Assembly: GCF_900406815.1 (NCBI RefSeq) | Contig: NZ_OVCN01000008.1 | Coordinates: 94,624 to 158,623 of the forward strand | Length of the DNA stretch: 64,000 bases | Source: Acinetobacter haemolyticus | GTDB lineage: Bacteria; Pseudomonadota; Gammaproteobacteria; Pseudomonadales; Moraxellaceae | Direction: 5' to 3' | In this document: positions 53,622 through 62,474 of the stretch, piece after piece | How the letters are laid out: each line of letters starts with the position of its first letter | Numbering within the stretch: the first letter of the stretch is position 1 | The notes under the pieces: model-generated | What the model saw: only the letters and a program-made list of their open reading frames with translations | Databases searched by the model: none | Told to the model about the DNA's origin: nothing | Made by a program: the position numbers and the translations under genes

Positions 53622-54458
53622 ATGAGTGCTCAATTATTTGTTGTAGCAACCCCGATTGGGCACTTGGATGACATGACGTTTCGTGCAATCGATATTTTAA
53701 AATCTGTCTCGGTGGTTGCAGCAGAAGATACCAGACAATCTGCTCAATTATTCAAGCACTATAATATCTCAACTCCACTCACTGCGTGTCATGATCACAA
53801 CGAAAGTAACAAAATTGATCAACTTCTCCAAAAAATGTTAAATGGAGAAACAGTTGCGTTAATCAGCGATGCGGGTACACCTTTGATTAGTGACCCAGGA
53901 TTTAAACTTGTTCGAGCTGCTCAAGAACATGGGATTCGTGTGATTCCAGTACCGGGTGCATGTGCGGCAATTGCTGCATTAAGTGCAGTCGGTTTACCAA
54001 GTGACCGCTTTAGTTTTGAAGGTTTTTTACCCTCTAAAGCATCTCAACGAATTAGCCAACTTGAGAAACTCAAGGATGAAACGCAAACCCTAATTTTTTA
54101 TGAAGCCCCACATCGTATTTTGGCGTGTATTCAAGATATGGTTGAAGTATTTGGTGAAGATCGTCCTGTAGGTTTTGCCCGTGAAATTACCAAAACCTTT
54201 GAAACCATCAAAAAAATGACTTTAAAAGAGTTACTTCATTTCATTCAAAATGATCACAACCAAGAGAAAGGTGAGATTGTCGTCGTTGTTGGGGGTGCAA
54301 CCACTGAAAAAGATATGGCACAAGATAAATTGGATGAGCTATTAAAACGCTTACTGCAAGATTTATCCGTAAAAGCAGCTTCTCAACTTGCCGCAGACTT
54401 AACTGGAATTAAAAAGAAAGTGGCATATCAACGCGCGCTAGAGTTAACTCAAGCTTAA
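53622..54458 (+). CDS. rsmI: 16S rRNA (cytidine-1402-2'-O)-methyltransferase
   Basis: A 278-residue SAM-dependent methyltransferase of the RsmI (YraL) type that modifies C1402 of 16S rRNA. Motifs are VVATPIGHLDD, AEDTRQSAQL, LISDAGTPLISDPG and FYEAPHRI. GGAG at 53609-53612 lies nine bases before the ATG at 53622; a frame start at 53607 is less likely. Only 16 bases separate this ATG from that of the divergent lpoA-like gene. Confidence 0.96.
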   Translation: MSAQLFVVATPIGHLDDMTFRAIDILKSVSVVAAEDTRQSAQLFKHYNISTPLTACHDHNESNKIDQLLQKMLNGETVALISDAGTPLISDPGFKLVRAAQEHGIRVIPVPGACAAIAALSAVGLPSDRFSFEGFLPSKASQRISQLEKLKDETQTLIFYEAPHRILACIQDMVEVFGEDRPVGFAREITKTFETIKKMTLKELLHFIQNDHNQEKGEIVVVVGGATTEKDMAQDKLDELLKRLLQDLSVKAASQLAADLTGIKKKVAYQRALELTQA

Positions 54459-54475
54459 CTGGAAATATTGATGCG

Positions 54476-54510
54476 AGGTAATCACCTGAGAGTATTACCT
54501 TGCCATTTTT
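54476..54510. terminator. Possible terminator between rsmI and argP
   Basis: AGGTAAT (54476-54482) pairs with ATTACCT (54494-54500) and a T-rich stretch follows. It lies between converging genes. Confidence 0.5.
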
Positions 54511-54524
54511 TCAGCGCTCAACCG

Positions 54525-55415
54525 TTATTTCAACACTTGCTTCGCCGTTTGAACAATGCGTTCAGTTAATACATCCAGTTGTTTAGATTGTCGTTTCCAA
54601 TGATGCCAATATAGTGGAATATCAAGTTGGGCATCAGGCATAATATCAACAAGCGTTCCATTTTCGAGTAGCGGTTGAACCTGCAACTCAGGCACCATGC
54701 CATAACCCAAACCTAATTGAATTGCTTTGACGAAAGCATCTGTTGCTGGAATAAAACTATAGGGATAACTTTGCATCGGTAAGCCATACCCCTTTAATAA
54801 AATCTCTGAATGCATTAAGTCTTTATGATTAAAAATAACTGCTGGTGTTTTTCTTAAACTTTCTCTATTTACACCCTTCCTAAACCAATGAGCTGCAAAG
54901 TCGGCAGAAGCCAGCATTTTATAACGCATTTTGCCTAGGGGTTGTGCTAAACAACCTGACATAACCTGCTCTTCGGCAGTGATACAGGCATTCACCTGTC
55001 CTGTTTCTAATAATGTATGGGTATGCGATTGATCATCAATTTTAAGCTCTAACACAATTTTTTCTCTAAACAATGTGGACTGAATACTCGGCAACAACCA
55101 TGTTGCCAATGAATCCGCATTGGATGCCAAAGCAATCTTATAAAATTCCGATTCAGAGGATTTTCCCATCAAACCTTGTAAAAGATTTTGTTCCATTAAC
55201 CGAGTATGACGCAAATGTTGCAATAAGGTTTGCCCAGCCTGAGTAAGCACACATGGTCGTCCGCGAATAATTAAAACTTGTCCTAAATACTTTTCTAAAG
55301 CTTGTACACGTAACGATACTGCAGAAGGTGTAATGTATAAGTGTTCTCCTGCCGCATCAAAACTTCCTGCTTCAGCTACAGCAAGAAATGCTTCACATTG
55401 TTTACTATCTAACAC
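54525..55415 (-). CDS. argP: LysR-type regulator ArgP
   Basis: A 296-residue LysR-family regulator with an N-terminal winged helix (residues 1-60, FDAAGEHLYITPSAVSLRVQ) and a ligand-binding domain. It matches ArgP (IciA/LysG), which senses Lys and Arg. The divergent neighbour is the amino acid exporter argO, 107 bases away. This pairing is the classic arrangement, so the intergenic region should hold the ArgP site. Confidence 0.92.
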   Translation of the reverse strand: MLDSKQCEAFLAVAEAGSFDAAGEHLYITPSAVSLRVQALEKYLGQVLIIRGRPCVLTQAGQTLLQHLRHTRLMEQNLLQGLMGKSSESEFYKIALASNADSLATWLLPSIQSTLFREKIVLELKIDDQSHTHTLLETGQVNACITAEEQVMSGCLAQPLGKMRYKMLASADFAAHWFRKGVNRESLRKTPAVIFNHKDLMHSEILLKGYGLPMQSYPYSFIPATDAFVKAIQLGLGYGMVPELQVQPLLENGTLVDIMPDAQLDIPLYWHHWKRQSKQLDVLTERIVQTAKQVLK

Positions 55416-55522
55416 TCACCCACCTAAATTATTTTTAGCCAAACCTAATTATTCTTAATATTACTTATTTTACCTTTAAAAGTCAGATAATTCTCACATC
55501 TAGATTTTCCGTTTTATTTGTT

Positions 55523-56125
55523 ATGTTCTCTCTTAGCGTCTTTATGAAAGGTTTTGGTATTGGTAGCGGTCTTATTGTGGCTATTGGTGCTCAAAATGCT
55601 TTCGTTCTCAAACAAGGTTTAAAGCAACAATATGTATTTTGGCTATGCTTATTGTGTGCACTTTCTGACTCCATTTTAATTGCATTAGGTGTATTGGGTT
55701 TTGCCGAGATCATGGCTACGTCACCACTGTTAATAACAATTGCTAAATATTTAGGTGCGACATTTTTACTGGTCTATGGCGCTAAAGCATTTCATGCAGC
55801 TTTTAAAAACACTCAAAGCATAGAACTTATGAGCCATCAAAAGCAGACCTTAACTCAAGTGCTTTTAACAGGTCTTGCTTTCACTTGGTTGAATCCACAT
55901 GTCTATGTAGATACAATTGTTTTAATTGGATCTGTAGCAACACAGTTTGAGGACAAGATCAGTTTTGCCCTCGGTAGTATTGTTGCATCATGGATTTTCT
56001 TTTTTAGTCTGGGATATGGTTCTAGACTGTTAAAACCATTATTTACTAACCCAAAGGCATGGAAGGTCTTAGATTTTATGATTGGTTGTATGATGTGGAG
56101 CATCGCAATTTCATTACTCCTCTAA
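55523..56125 (+). CDS. argO: LysE/ArgO family amino acid exporter
   Basis: A 200-residue inner-membrane exporter with about six membrane segments and the LysE/ArgO signature GIGSGLIVAIGAQNAFVLKQG and LNPHVYVDT. It sends out basic amino acids, most likely Arg or Lys. It is divergent from argP, which should control it. A strong two-way terminator follows. Confidence 0.92.
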   Translation: MFSLSVFMKGFGIGSGLIVAIGAQNAFVLKQGLKQQYVFWLCLLCALSDSILIALGVLGFAEIMATSPLLITIAKYLGATFLLVYGAKAFHAAFKNTQSIELMSHQKQTLTQVLLTGLAFTWLNPHVYVDTIVLIGSVATQFEDKISFALGSIVASWIFFFSLGYGSRLLKPLFTNPKAWKVLDFMIGCMMWSIAISLLL

Positions 56126-56138
56126 TTTATTAAAAACG

Positions 56139-56168
56139 AAAAAGTATCATCCGTAGATGATACTTTTT
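56139..56168. terminator. Bidirectional terminator between argO and the cation transporter
   Basis: AAAAAGTATCAT (56139-56150), loop CCGTAG, ATGATACTTTTT (56157-56168). It is perfect on both strands and suits converging genes. Confidence 0.95.
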
Positions 56169-56181
56169 AAACAACACATAT

Positions 56182-56823
56182 CTATGCTTCTCGCCCCATT
56201 GTAATACTCGATTGTTTTCTTTCTCGCAATGACTGTCTAATAACAGCATAACCTGAAGAAACACCTAAGTACGCGATAATAAAGGCAACAAACAAATCAG
56301 GAAACATAGTGCCCGTTCCCAAGACACCTAAAGCTGCGACAATAATCGCAATATTTGCAATTGCATCATTACGACTACATAACCACACAGAACGCATATT
56401 CGCATCACCATCTCGAAAGGCATAAAGCATTACTGCTACAGCAACATTTACTAGCAACGCGAGGACACCAATTGCACCCATCAACATTGGTTCTGGTACC
56501 ATACCATGCCACCATGACCAAAATACTTTTACAATAACAAACACGCCGAATGCAGCCATAGTCATTCCTTTTAATAATGCCGCAGTTGCTCTCCAATACA
56601 ATGTCATCGATAGTACGGCTAAAGAAATTGCATAGTTTGCAGCATCCCCAGCAAAATCTAGTGCATCTGCCCACAATGAAACTGAGCGTGCATGCGATCC
56701 ACCTATAATCTCCACAAAAAACATTAATGCATTTAAAACCAGCGCAATCCATAATGCTCTTCGGAATTTTGGGCTAATTTTTTGTGTTGGGGAACAGGTT
56801 GTACTACATCCACATCCAGCCAT
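56182..56823 (-). CDS. Cation diffusion facilitator, short form
   Basis: A 213-residue inner-membrane metal exporter with about six membrane segments. DALDFAGDA and CSRNDAIAN take the place of the metal-binding His/Asp motifs of the CDF family (HxxxD-type), with Asp and Asn residues kept. The N-terminus is Cys-rich (CGCSTTC), and no cytosolic C-terminal domain is present, so it is shorter than typical CzcD (about 300). The ATG at 56823 is used. It is paired with a divergent MerR regulator whose site fits its promoter, so it probably exports Cd, Zn, Co or Pb. Confidence 0.83.
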   Translation of the reverse strand: MAGCGCSTTCSPTQKISPKFRRALWIALVLNALMFFVEIIGGSHARSVSLWADALDFAGDAANYAISLAVLSMTLYWRATAALLKGMTMAAFGVFVIVKVFWSWWHGMVPEPMLMGAIGVLALLVNVAVAVMLYAFRDGDANMRSVWLCSRNDAIANIAIIVAALGVLGTGTMFPDLFVAFIIAYLGVSSGYAVIRQSLRERKQSSITMGREA

Positions 56824-56851
56824 GACTTTTCTCACTTAATATTTTATAGTG

Positions 56852-56882
56852 ATTTAAAACCCTAGAGTAACTCCAGAGTCAA
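56852..56882 (-). promoter_or_regulatory. MerR-type operator/promoter of the cation transporter
   Basis: On the minus strand, TTGACT (56882-56877) and TTAAAT (56857-56852) are 19 bases apart, the stretched spacer that MerR proteins correct. A dyad, CCCTAGAGT (56860-56868) and ACTCCAGAG (56870-56878), with 7 of 9 positions symmetric, fills the spacer. Confidence 0.75.
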
Positions 56883-56884
56883 GC

Positions 56885-57334
56885 ATGATGAACTTTACAA
56901 TTGGACAATTATCAAAAAAGGCAGGTGTTTCTGTCGATACCATTCGTTATTATGAAAAAATAGGACTACTTGAAAAAGCAAAACGAACTGCTGGAAATTA
57001 TCGAAATTACTCTGAACAAATGCTTTCAGAACTGTTATTTCTAAAACATTGTCGAGAGTTAGGTATCACTTTGCAAGATATACAAAAACTCAAAGAGTTA
57101 TCAACTAACCCCGATCAGACATGTAGTGAAGTTGATCGTTTGATTGACCAATATCTTGCCGATGTATCGCAAAAAATTAACAACTTAAAGCATCTTAAAC
57201 AAGATTTAATGCACTTAAAACAACAATGCTCTCAACATCGTACAATTGAACAATGTGGAATTTTAAAAGAACTACACCAACCATTAGAATGCGAACACGA
57301 ATCACACCAGCATAAAAAAGCACCACAATCGTGA
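56885..57334 (+). CDS. MerR-family metal-responsive regulator (CadR/PbrR-like)
   Basis: A 149-residue MerR-type regulator with an N-terminal winged helix (residues 1-70, FTIGQLSKKAGVSVDTIRYY), a dimer coiled coil (about 80-115) and a metal-sensing C-terminal part with Cys at TCSEVD, QQCSQH and EQCGI. A His-rich tail (CEHESHQHKK) follows. The Cys positions point to Cd or Pb sensing, in the CadR/PbrR group. The ATG at 56885 or at 56888 could be used. It is divergent from the exporter. Confidence 0.85.
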   Translation: MMNFTIGQLSKKAGVSVDTIRYYEKIGLLEKAKRTAGNYRNYSEQMLSELLFLKHCRELGITLQDIQKLKELSTNPDQTCSEVDRLIDQYLADVSQKINNLKHLKQDLMHLKQQCSQHRTIEQCGILKELHQPLECEHESHQHKKAPQS

Positions 57335-57342
57335 TGCTTTTT
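57315..57342 (+). terminator. Terminator at the end of the MerR gene
   Basis: AAAAAGCA, one mismatch, CAC, loop AATC, GTG, A, TGCTTTTT. It overlaps the stop codon at 57332-57334. Confidence 0.75.
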
Positions 57343-57354
57343 GAATCTTCTAAC

Positions 57355-57603
57355 TTATTCGTGAGTTTCGCCCGGCGGAACTTCAGTAATACGCCCACCA
57401 CGTGCAAGGAATGCTGCAACTTCATCTTCTAAAGCCTGGCGTTGTTTCTGCTTAGCAGTAACAGTTAAGCTTTCAGCTTCAGCTAGATCTGCATCATTAA
57501 TGCTTGATTCCTCGTCAGTCGCACCATTCTCGGCGGCTTTCGCTTCCTCATCATCTACAGTCGCATCTTCTGTATTTTCGTCGTAATCATTCATTTCCGT
57601 CAT
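57355..57603 (-). CDS. SutA-like RNA polymerase-binding protein
   Basis: An 82-residue protein: an acidic, disordered N-terminal half followed by AKQKQRQALEDEVAAFLARGG and a short GRITEV tail. This resembles SutA of Pseudomonas aeruginosa, an RNA polymerase-binding regulator of slow-growth states, in both the acidic tail and the AKQKxR...FLxRGG core. SutA is longer and has an additional C-terminal extension. The ATG at 57603 has GGAG upstream. The call rests on memory of the Pseudomonas sequence. Confidence 0.68.
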   Translation of the reverse strand: MTEMNDYDENTEDATVDDEEAKAAENGATDEESSINDADLAEAESLTVTAKQKQRQALEDEVAAFLARGGRITEVPPGETHE

Positions 57604-57776
57604 ATTACTCTCCCCACAATGACTAAATCTTCATCATCGCTATTTGGTCATCAGAACTTGATGAAATTTAACAAGCTCTTCTCGTTTATCAAAGCAAAAT
57701 ATTTATCAATTTGCGCTTTTTTCAACCAAATTCACTCTGATTTATAAATGATTGTTTAAAAAATATCTACTGTTTT

Positions 57777-59009
57777 TTAGCACGCATAACGCGTCTCTTT
57801 CAATGCGACCAATCCATTGGCTTGTTGCATGAAACGATCTTTAAGCCAATCCAGTTGTTCAACCTGTTTCAGACCTAAATTTCTCGCCCAAACAAAAGGA
57901 AATAACTCTGAACTTTCTAACCATCCTATTGCTGACATACTGTGCATCATGGCATCGTTTTGTCCTTTACGCTGGTGTTCATAACGCAATAAAGTTTGTT
58001 CATTTGCCCATACCCCACGCTTTAAATCATGCAACAACACATCGCATAGAACAGCCGCATCTAGACAACCGATATTCACACCCTGTCCAGCCAAAGGATG
58101 AATCACATGTGCGGCATCGCCTATCAATGCTAGGCCTGATTTTATATATCGTTGTGCGGCACGTGCTTTTAACGGGAATTGAGCTCTTGAACGTACATCA
58201 ACCACCTCACCTAACATTTGAAGACTTTCTTGAGTTAGCAGTTGCATAAATGCATGATCACTGAGTGCTGAATATTCATCGGCATAATCATCGGGTAATG
58301 TCCAAACGATTGATTGCCAATAACCATTTTCTTGAGGATCTAAACTTGCCATGGGTAAATAAGCCAGTGGTCCTGTTGGTAGAAAAATTTGGCGTGCCAC
58401 ATATTGATTCGGTTGAGTGGTTTTAATCGCACAACTGATTGCGGCTTGTTTGTAATCTAAGACATCCAAATCGATATAAGCTTGTTCACGTACAAATGAG
58501 TTTGCCCCATCAGCACCGATCAACAGCTTAGTTTTCAGCGTTGTACCATCTGCTAGCTGAATCAACCAGCCTTGTGAAATCGGCTCAATCCGAACCACTT
58601 TTACTTGAGTGCGATAATCGTTGAGCTGCTGCAACATTTTTTGTTGTATCGCAATATTTAAAACACTTGGCTCAACCATTGAACCCAATGCCTGATCTGC
58701 ATGTGGTCGCTGTTCTGATGCATGGCCAAAATTGATTTCGCCATAACCATTTTTATTCCAGACTTGCATGCCTGAATATGGCATCTGGCGGGCTAAATCA
58801 TCCCAAACATCCACAGTTTTTAATAGATGAATGGTTGCCTGACTGAGGGCTAACACGCGCGGGTTCATCACGGCTAAAGTTTTATCTTGATCGAGCACTG
58901 GTGCAGCATCTAATACTGTTGCCTGCACACCACCTTGCGCGAGCAACAAAGCCGTTAAGCCACCGACTAAGCCACCACCTACGATGACGACATCTAACAT
59001 TTCACTCAT
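57777..59009 (-). CDS. ubiI: Ubiquinone biosynthesis flavin hydroxylase, UbiI/VisC type
   Basis: A 410-residue FAD monooxygenase of the UbiH/UbiF family. GGGLVGGLTALLLA is the nucleotide-binding loop, IGADGANSFVREQ is the middle motif and LIGDAAHVIHPLAGQGVNIG the second FAD motif. It hydroxylates the ubiquinone ring in the inner membrane region. It overlaps ubiH by four bases (ATGA). The position after ubiH, in the ygfB-pepP-ubiH-ubiI order, supports UbiI (VisC), which acts at C5; UbiF cannot be fully excluded. Confidence 0.85.
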   Translation of the reverse strand: MSEMLDVVIVGGGLVGGLTALLLAQGGVQATVLDAAPVLDQDKTLAVMNPRVLALSQATIHLLKTVDVWDDLARQMPYSGMQVWNKNGYGEINFGHASEQRPHADQALGSMVEPSVLNIAIQQKMLQQLNDYRTQVKVVRIEPISQGWLIQLADGTTLKTKLLIGADGANSFVREQAYIDLDVLDYKQAAISCAIKTTQPNQYVARQIFLPTGPLAYLPMASLDPQENGYWQSIVWTLPDDYADEYSALSDHAFMQLLTQESLQMLGEVVDVRSRAQFPLKARAAQRYIKSGLALIGDAAHVIHPLAGQGVNIGCLDAAVLCDVLLHDLKRGVWANEQTLLRYEHQRKGQNDAMMHSMSAIGWLESSELFPFVWARNLGLKQVEQLDWLKDRFMQQANGLVALKETRYAC

Positions 59010-60217
59010 GCTTTTAGCCCCATCGCATAGTTCGCAACTAAAGGTTTAATTCCAGGAATCACGTCAAAGGCAACCAAGCCTGTATTTCTCAATAATTTCA
59101 GGATTGGGTTTTGATTACTAAAGCCACGAACGACTGAATCACAGAACTTAATCACACGTTGTTGGTCTTTCAAGCGTGCTTGCTCATAAGCCAGCAAATT
59201 ATCTGGATTTCCAATATCATCTGACTTGGCCAACTGTTCCATCAAGAAACGAACCAGCACATCTGCATCACGTAAGCAAAGATTAAAACCTTGTCCTGCA
59301 ACAGGATGAATAGTGTGTGCTGCATTGCCCATCAACACCACACGCCCAACTGCTTGTTTATGTGCTAAGACTTGAGACAATGGATAACTAAAACGTTTGC
59401 CTGTTTTTTCAAACTTACCTGCACGATCACCATAAGTTTCCTGTAAAGCATCAAGGAAATGTTGATCATTTTCTTCACCTAACCATTCTGCTTCCGTACC
59501 CTTTTTCACAGGCCAAACCACTGAACGGCGGTATTCACCCGGTAGAGGTAATAATGCCAACGGTCCTAAAGCGCTAAAACGTTCAAAGCCAACTTGTTGA
59601 TGTGGTTTAGAAGTTTGCACAGTGGTGACAATCGCCACTTGGTCATAATCATGTTCATCGACACCCACGCCAATCGCCTGACGACAGAACGAATCACGAC
59701 CATCTGCTGCGATCACCAACTTGGATTTGAGCGAATGAATATATTCTCCATTGCGCATCGCTTCGATCTGTACCTGATCTGCATCTTGCGTCAATGAAGT
59801 TACTTGTACACCATCAATCAATTCGATCAGTGGCTGCTGACGCACTTGAGTCAGCAATACTCGACCTAACCACGCATTCTCAATCACCTGCCCAAAGCTT
59901 TCTACTTTTTCTTGTTCAGCCACTAGGCGTGCCTTGCCAAAGCTGCCCTGCTCGGTAATATGCACTTGTAAAATCGGAGTCGCATGTTGTTGTAATGCAT
60001 CCCATAAATCTAATTTTTGGTAAATCTGCACACTACGGCGTGACAATGCGGTATTTCTTGCATCAAAACTAGAATGATAAGGCGCAAGGTTTTCATCATC
60101 ATAATTTGGATATTTCACAGCTTCTAATAGCTTTACGGCAATATTAGATTTTGCCAACATTAAAGCAAGGCTGAGTCCAACCATACCCCCACCGACAATG
60201 ATGACTTGTTGCTGCAT
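59006..60217 (-). CDS. ubiH: 2-octaprenyl-6-methoxyphenol hydroxylase
   Basis: A 403-residue FAD monooxygenase. FAD motifs are VGGGMVGLSLALMLA, IAADGRDSFCRQ and LMGNAAHTIHPVAGQGFNL. SFDARNTALSRRSVQIY is a UbiH-like segment. It acts on ubiquinone C1. It follows pepP after a terminator-like hairpin and overlaps ubiI, so the pair is one transcript. Confidence 0.9.
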   Translation of the reverse strand: MQQQVIIVGGGMVGLSLALMLAKSNIAVKLLEAVKYPNYDDENLAPYHSSFDARNTALSRRSVQIYQKLDLWDALQQHATPILQVHITEQGSFGKARLVAEQEKVESFGQVIENAWLGRVLLTQVRQQPLIELIDGVQVTSLTQDADQVQIEAMRNGEYIHSLKSKLVIAADGRDSFCRQAIGVGVDEHDYDQVAIVTTVQTSKPHQQVGFERFSALGPLALLPLPGEYRRSVVWPVKKGTEAEWLGEENDQHFLDALQETYGDRAGKFEKTGKRFSYPLSQVLAHKQAVGRVVLMGNAAHTIHPVAGQGFNLCLRDADVLVRFLMEQLAKSDDIGNPDNLLAYEQARLKDQQRVIKFCDSVVRGFSNQNPILKLLRNTGLVAFDVIPGIKPLVANYAMGLKA

Positions 60218-60357
60218 AATATTATTCCTTATCAGTTTTTCATGACTTAAGTTTCGGGACTATCTTACTCTAACTCAAATCAGGAAGGGAATTTGTACTT
60301 TGTTTGGTCTGTGTTTTTAAAATATGTTTAAAAGTTGCTATGAGCATTAAGCTAAAT

Positions 60358-60388
60358 AAAAAGGCCTATCAATCGATAGACCTTTTTT
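60358..60388 (-). terminator. Terminator of pepP
   Basis: AAAAAGG, one mismatch, CTATC (to 60370), loop AATC, GATAG, one mismatch, CCTTTTTT. On the minus strand this follows pepP. Confidence 0.8.
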
Positions 60389-60398
60389 CAATCTCAAC

Positions 60399-61718
60399 TT
60401 AATGGCTCGCCATCAAGCTTTCAATCTCTTCAACAGTTTTAACAACATTTTTGGTCAGAACCAATGGACCATTTTCTGTCACGACAATATCATCTTCGAT
60501 ACGAATACCAATACCGCGCCATTTTGCATCAACCGTTTCATCATCAGGTGCAATATATAAACCTGGCTCAACGGTAACCACCATACCAGCTTCATAAGCA
60601 CGCCAATCTTCATCAATCTTGTAAGAACCGACATCATGCACATCCATACCTAACCAATGACCTGTACCATGCATAAAGAATTGACGGAATGCTTCACTCT
60701 CTATCAGCTCATCTACATCACCTTGCAGTAAACCAAGATCAACCAAACCTTGAGTTAAAATCTTTACTGCTACTTCATGCGGATATTTATAATTATTGCC
60801 AATACGAGTGGCGTCGATTGCAGCAAGCTGGGCATCTAAAACAATATTGTAAAGTGCTTTTTGCTCTGGACTGAACTTACCATTTACAGGGAATGTACGG
60901 GTAATATCTGAGGCATAGCATTCATACTCACAAGCTGCATCAATTAAAACCAGATCACCATCTTTTAACGGCTTATTATTTTCAACGTAATGCAAAATAC
61001 AGGCATTTTCACCACCGCCTACAATGCTATTGTAAGCAGGCACACAACCATTTTTACCGAAGATATAATTGAGTTCTGCTTCAAGTGCATACTCCATCAT
61101 ATCTGGCTTTACAGTTTGCATCGCACGCGTATGTGCTTCTGCACTGATATTGGATGCGATCTGCATCAGTTCAATTTCTTGCGCCGATTTTTTCAAACGC
61201 ATTTCATCAATAATCGAATCAATTTGAATAATTTGCTGAGGTGCATCACCACCCTGACGTTGCATTGCTTTTGCTTTGTGTAACCAACCACCAACTTCAG
61301 CATCAAACTTTTTCGTTTGTCCTAATCGAACAAAGAGTTTCGATTTATTTAAAAGTAGAGGAACAATTTTCTGATCCAATTCATGGATGGCAAATGCTTG
61401 ATCTGCACGATATTGTTCGACTGCACCTTCTAGCCCTGCTCGGTAACCATTCCAAATTTCCATTTCACGGTTACGTTCACGACAAAATAGCGTATAACGA
61501 TATGCCTCACCCTGAGCAAAAGTCTCGATCACTGCAACAGCTTCAGGTTCAGCAAATCCAGTAAGATAATAAAAACTACTGTCTGCACGATATTTATAAT
61601 CTGCATCGCGATTACGATACATTTCCGCTCGCGTCGCAATAACAGCAATACTATTACTGCCCATTTGTTCCGCAAGGCGATCTCGACGTTGTTTAAAATC
61701 TGCTTGAGTTAGTTTCAT
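60399..61718 (-). CDS. pepP: Xaa-Pro aminopeptidase
   Basis: A 439-residue cytoplasmic metallopeptidase that removes N-terminal residues before Pro. The dimanganese ligands are in LIDAACEYECYASDITRTFP (two Asp), MHGTGHWLGMDVHD (His), VVTVEPGLY (Glu) and GIRIEDD (Glu). The 439 residues match E. coli PepP. It is part of the conserved ygfB-pepP-ubiH-ubiI cluster. Confidence 0.96.
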   Translation of the reverse strand: MKLTQADFKQRRDRLAEQMGSNSIAVIATRAEMYRNRDADYKYRADSSFYYLTGFAEPEAVAVIETFAQGEAYRYTLFCRERNREMEIWNGYRAGLEGAVEQYRADQAFAIHELDQKIVPLLLNKSKLFVRLGQTKKFDAEVGGWLHKAKAMQRQGGDAPQQIIQIDSIIDEMRLKKSAQEIELMQIASNISAEAHTRAMQTVKPDMMEYALEAELNYIFGKNGCVPAYNSIVGGGENACILHYVENNKPLKDGDLVLIDAACEYECYASDITRTFPVNGKFSPEQKALYNIVLDAQLAAIDATRIGNNYKYPHEVAVKILTQGLVDLGLLQGDVDELIESEAFRQFFMHGTGHWLGMDVHDVGSYKIDEDWRAYEAGMVVTVEPGLYIAPDDETVDAKWRGIGIRIEDDIVVTENGPLVLTKNVVKTVEEIESLMASH

Positions 61719-61735
61719 ATTATCCTACGACTAAA

Positions 61736-61762
61736 AAGTCCCTCCGAAGAGGGATTTAAAAA
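61736..61762 (-). terminator. Terminator between ygfB and pepP
   Basis: AAGTCCCTC (61736-61744), loop CGAA, GAGGGATTT (61749-61757), with one G-U pair. Confidence 0.8.
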
Positions 61763-61772
61763 TTAGATGCAA

Positions 61773-62408
61773 TTAGCTCGGGCGATGTGGTGTAAACATT
61801 TCTACAATCGTTTGTGGATCTGAAATGGTTTCATCTTGATTGCGGCTTTTTGCATGGAAATTTCTCAATAAAGAGCTTTCAGCCACGGGAACTTTTGTTC
61901 GGCCAATCGAAAGACTAACAGGAATGAGTCGGACAAACTCATACAACTCCTGATAACTTTCTTCACCCTCTTCATCATTATCAGAATCTTCAAATTCAAC
62001 AGCTGCAACATCTTGTAAATGTTCAATCAGCTCTTGCTCTTCACCTCGAATATGTCCAGAAGCTAAACCAAAACCCAGTACTACCCCAGCACACCAATCT
62101 GCCAATGCTTGAACTCGATCTGCAAGTATATGGCTGTCATCTGGCAGCATTGGTAAATAATCTAATTCATCATCGGATAAAGCATGTGCTACATCTTCAG
62201 TCTCATCGGTTAAACTTCTGAGGGCTTCGGGTGAAAGTGAAGGTACATTGAGGGTGTTTAAGATTTGTGACCATTCATCTGAAGTTGGCGCTTGTGTCAC
62301 ACAAACTATACCTGTTAGTAAACCATGTAACTCACTTGGGCTTGAAATCTCTTCAATTCCGTCAAAATGAGCATTCCATTCGTTCCAACCTGAAATATCG
62401 TCTTGCAT
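61773..62408 (-). CDS. ygfB: UPF0149 family protein YgfB
   Basis: A 211-residue acidic, helical protein of the YgfB/YecA family with SELHGLLTGIVC near the start, WCAGVVLGFG in the middle and LYEFVRLIPVSL near the end. There is no C-terminal zinc-binding SEC-C motif. The ATG at 62408 is used in place of a TTG four codons earlier. In Pseudomonas, YgfB affects peptidoglycan-recycling and beta-lactam response. It is first in the ygfB-pepP-ubiH-ubiI cluster and divergent from the zapA pair. Confidence 0.88.
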   Translation of the reverse strand: MQDDISGWNEWNAHFDGIEEISSPSELHGLLTGIVCVTQAPTSDEWSQILNTLNVPSLSPEALRSLTDETEDVAHALSDDELDYLPMLPDDSHILADRVQALADWCAGVVLGFGLASGHIRGEEQELIEHLQDVAAVEFEDSDNDEEGEESYQELYEFVRLIPVSLSIGRTKVPVAESSLLRNFHAKSRNQDETISDPQTIVEMFTPHRPS

Positions 62409-62474
62409 TCGTTTATCCAATCTCTATACTGCTGTATATATTACCTTTGATTGCAACTCTGTGCGACCTTCGTT

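Noticed and set aside
56405..56752. Cys/Ile-rich 115-codon frame inside the cation transporter gene
   Set aside because: It is a shifted frame of the transporter; no start signals and no family match.
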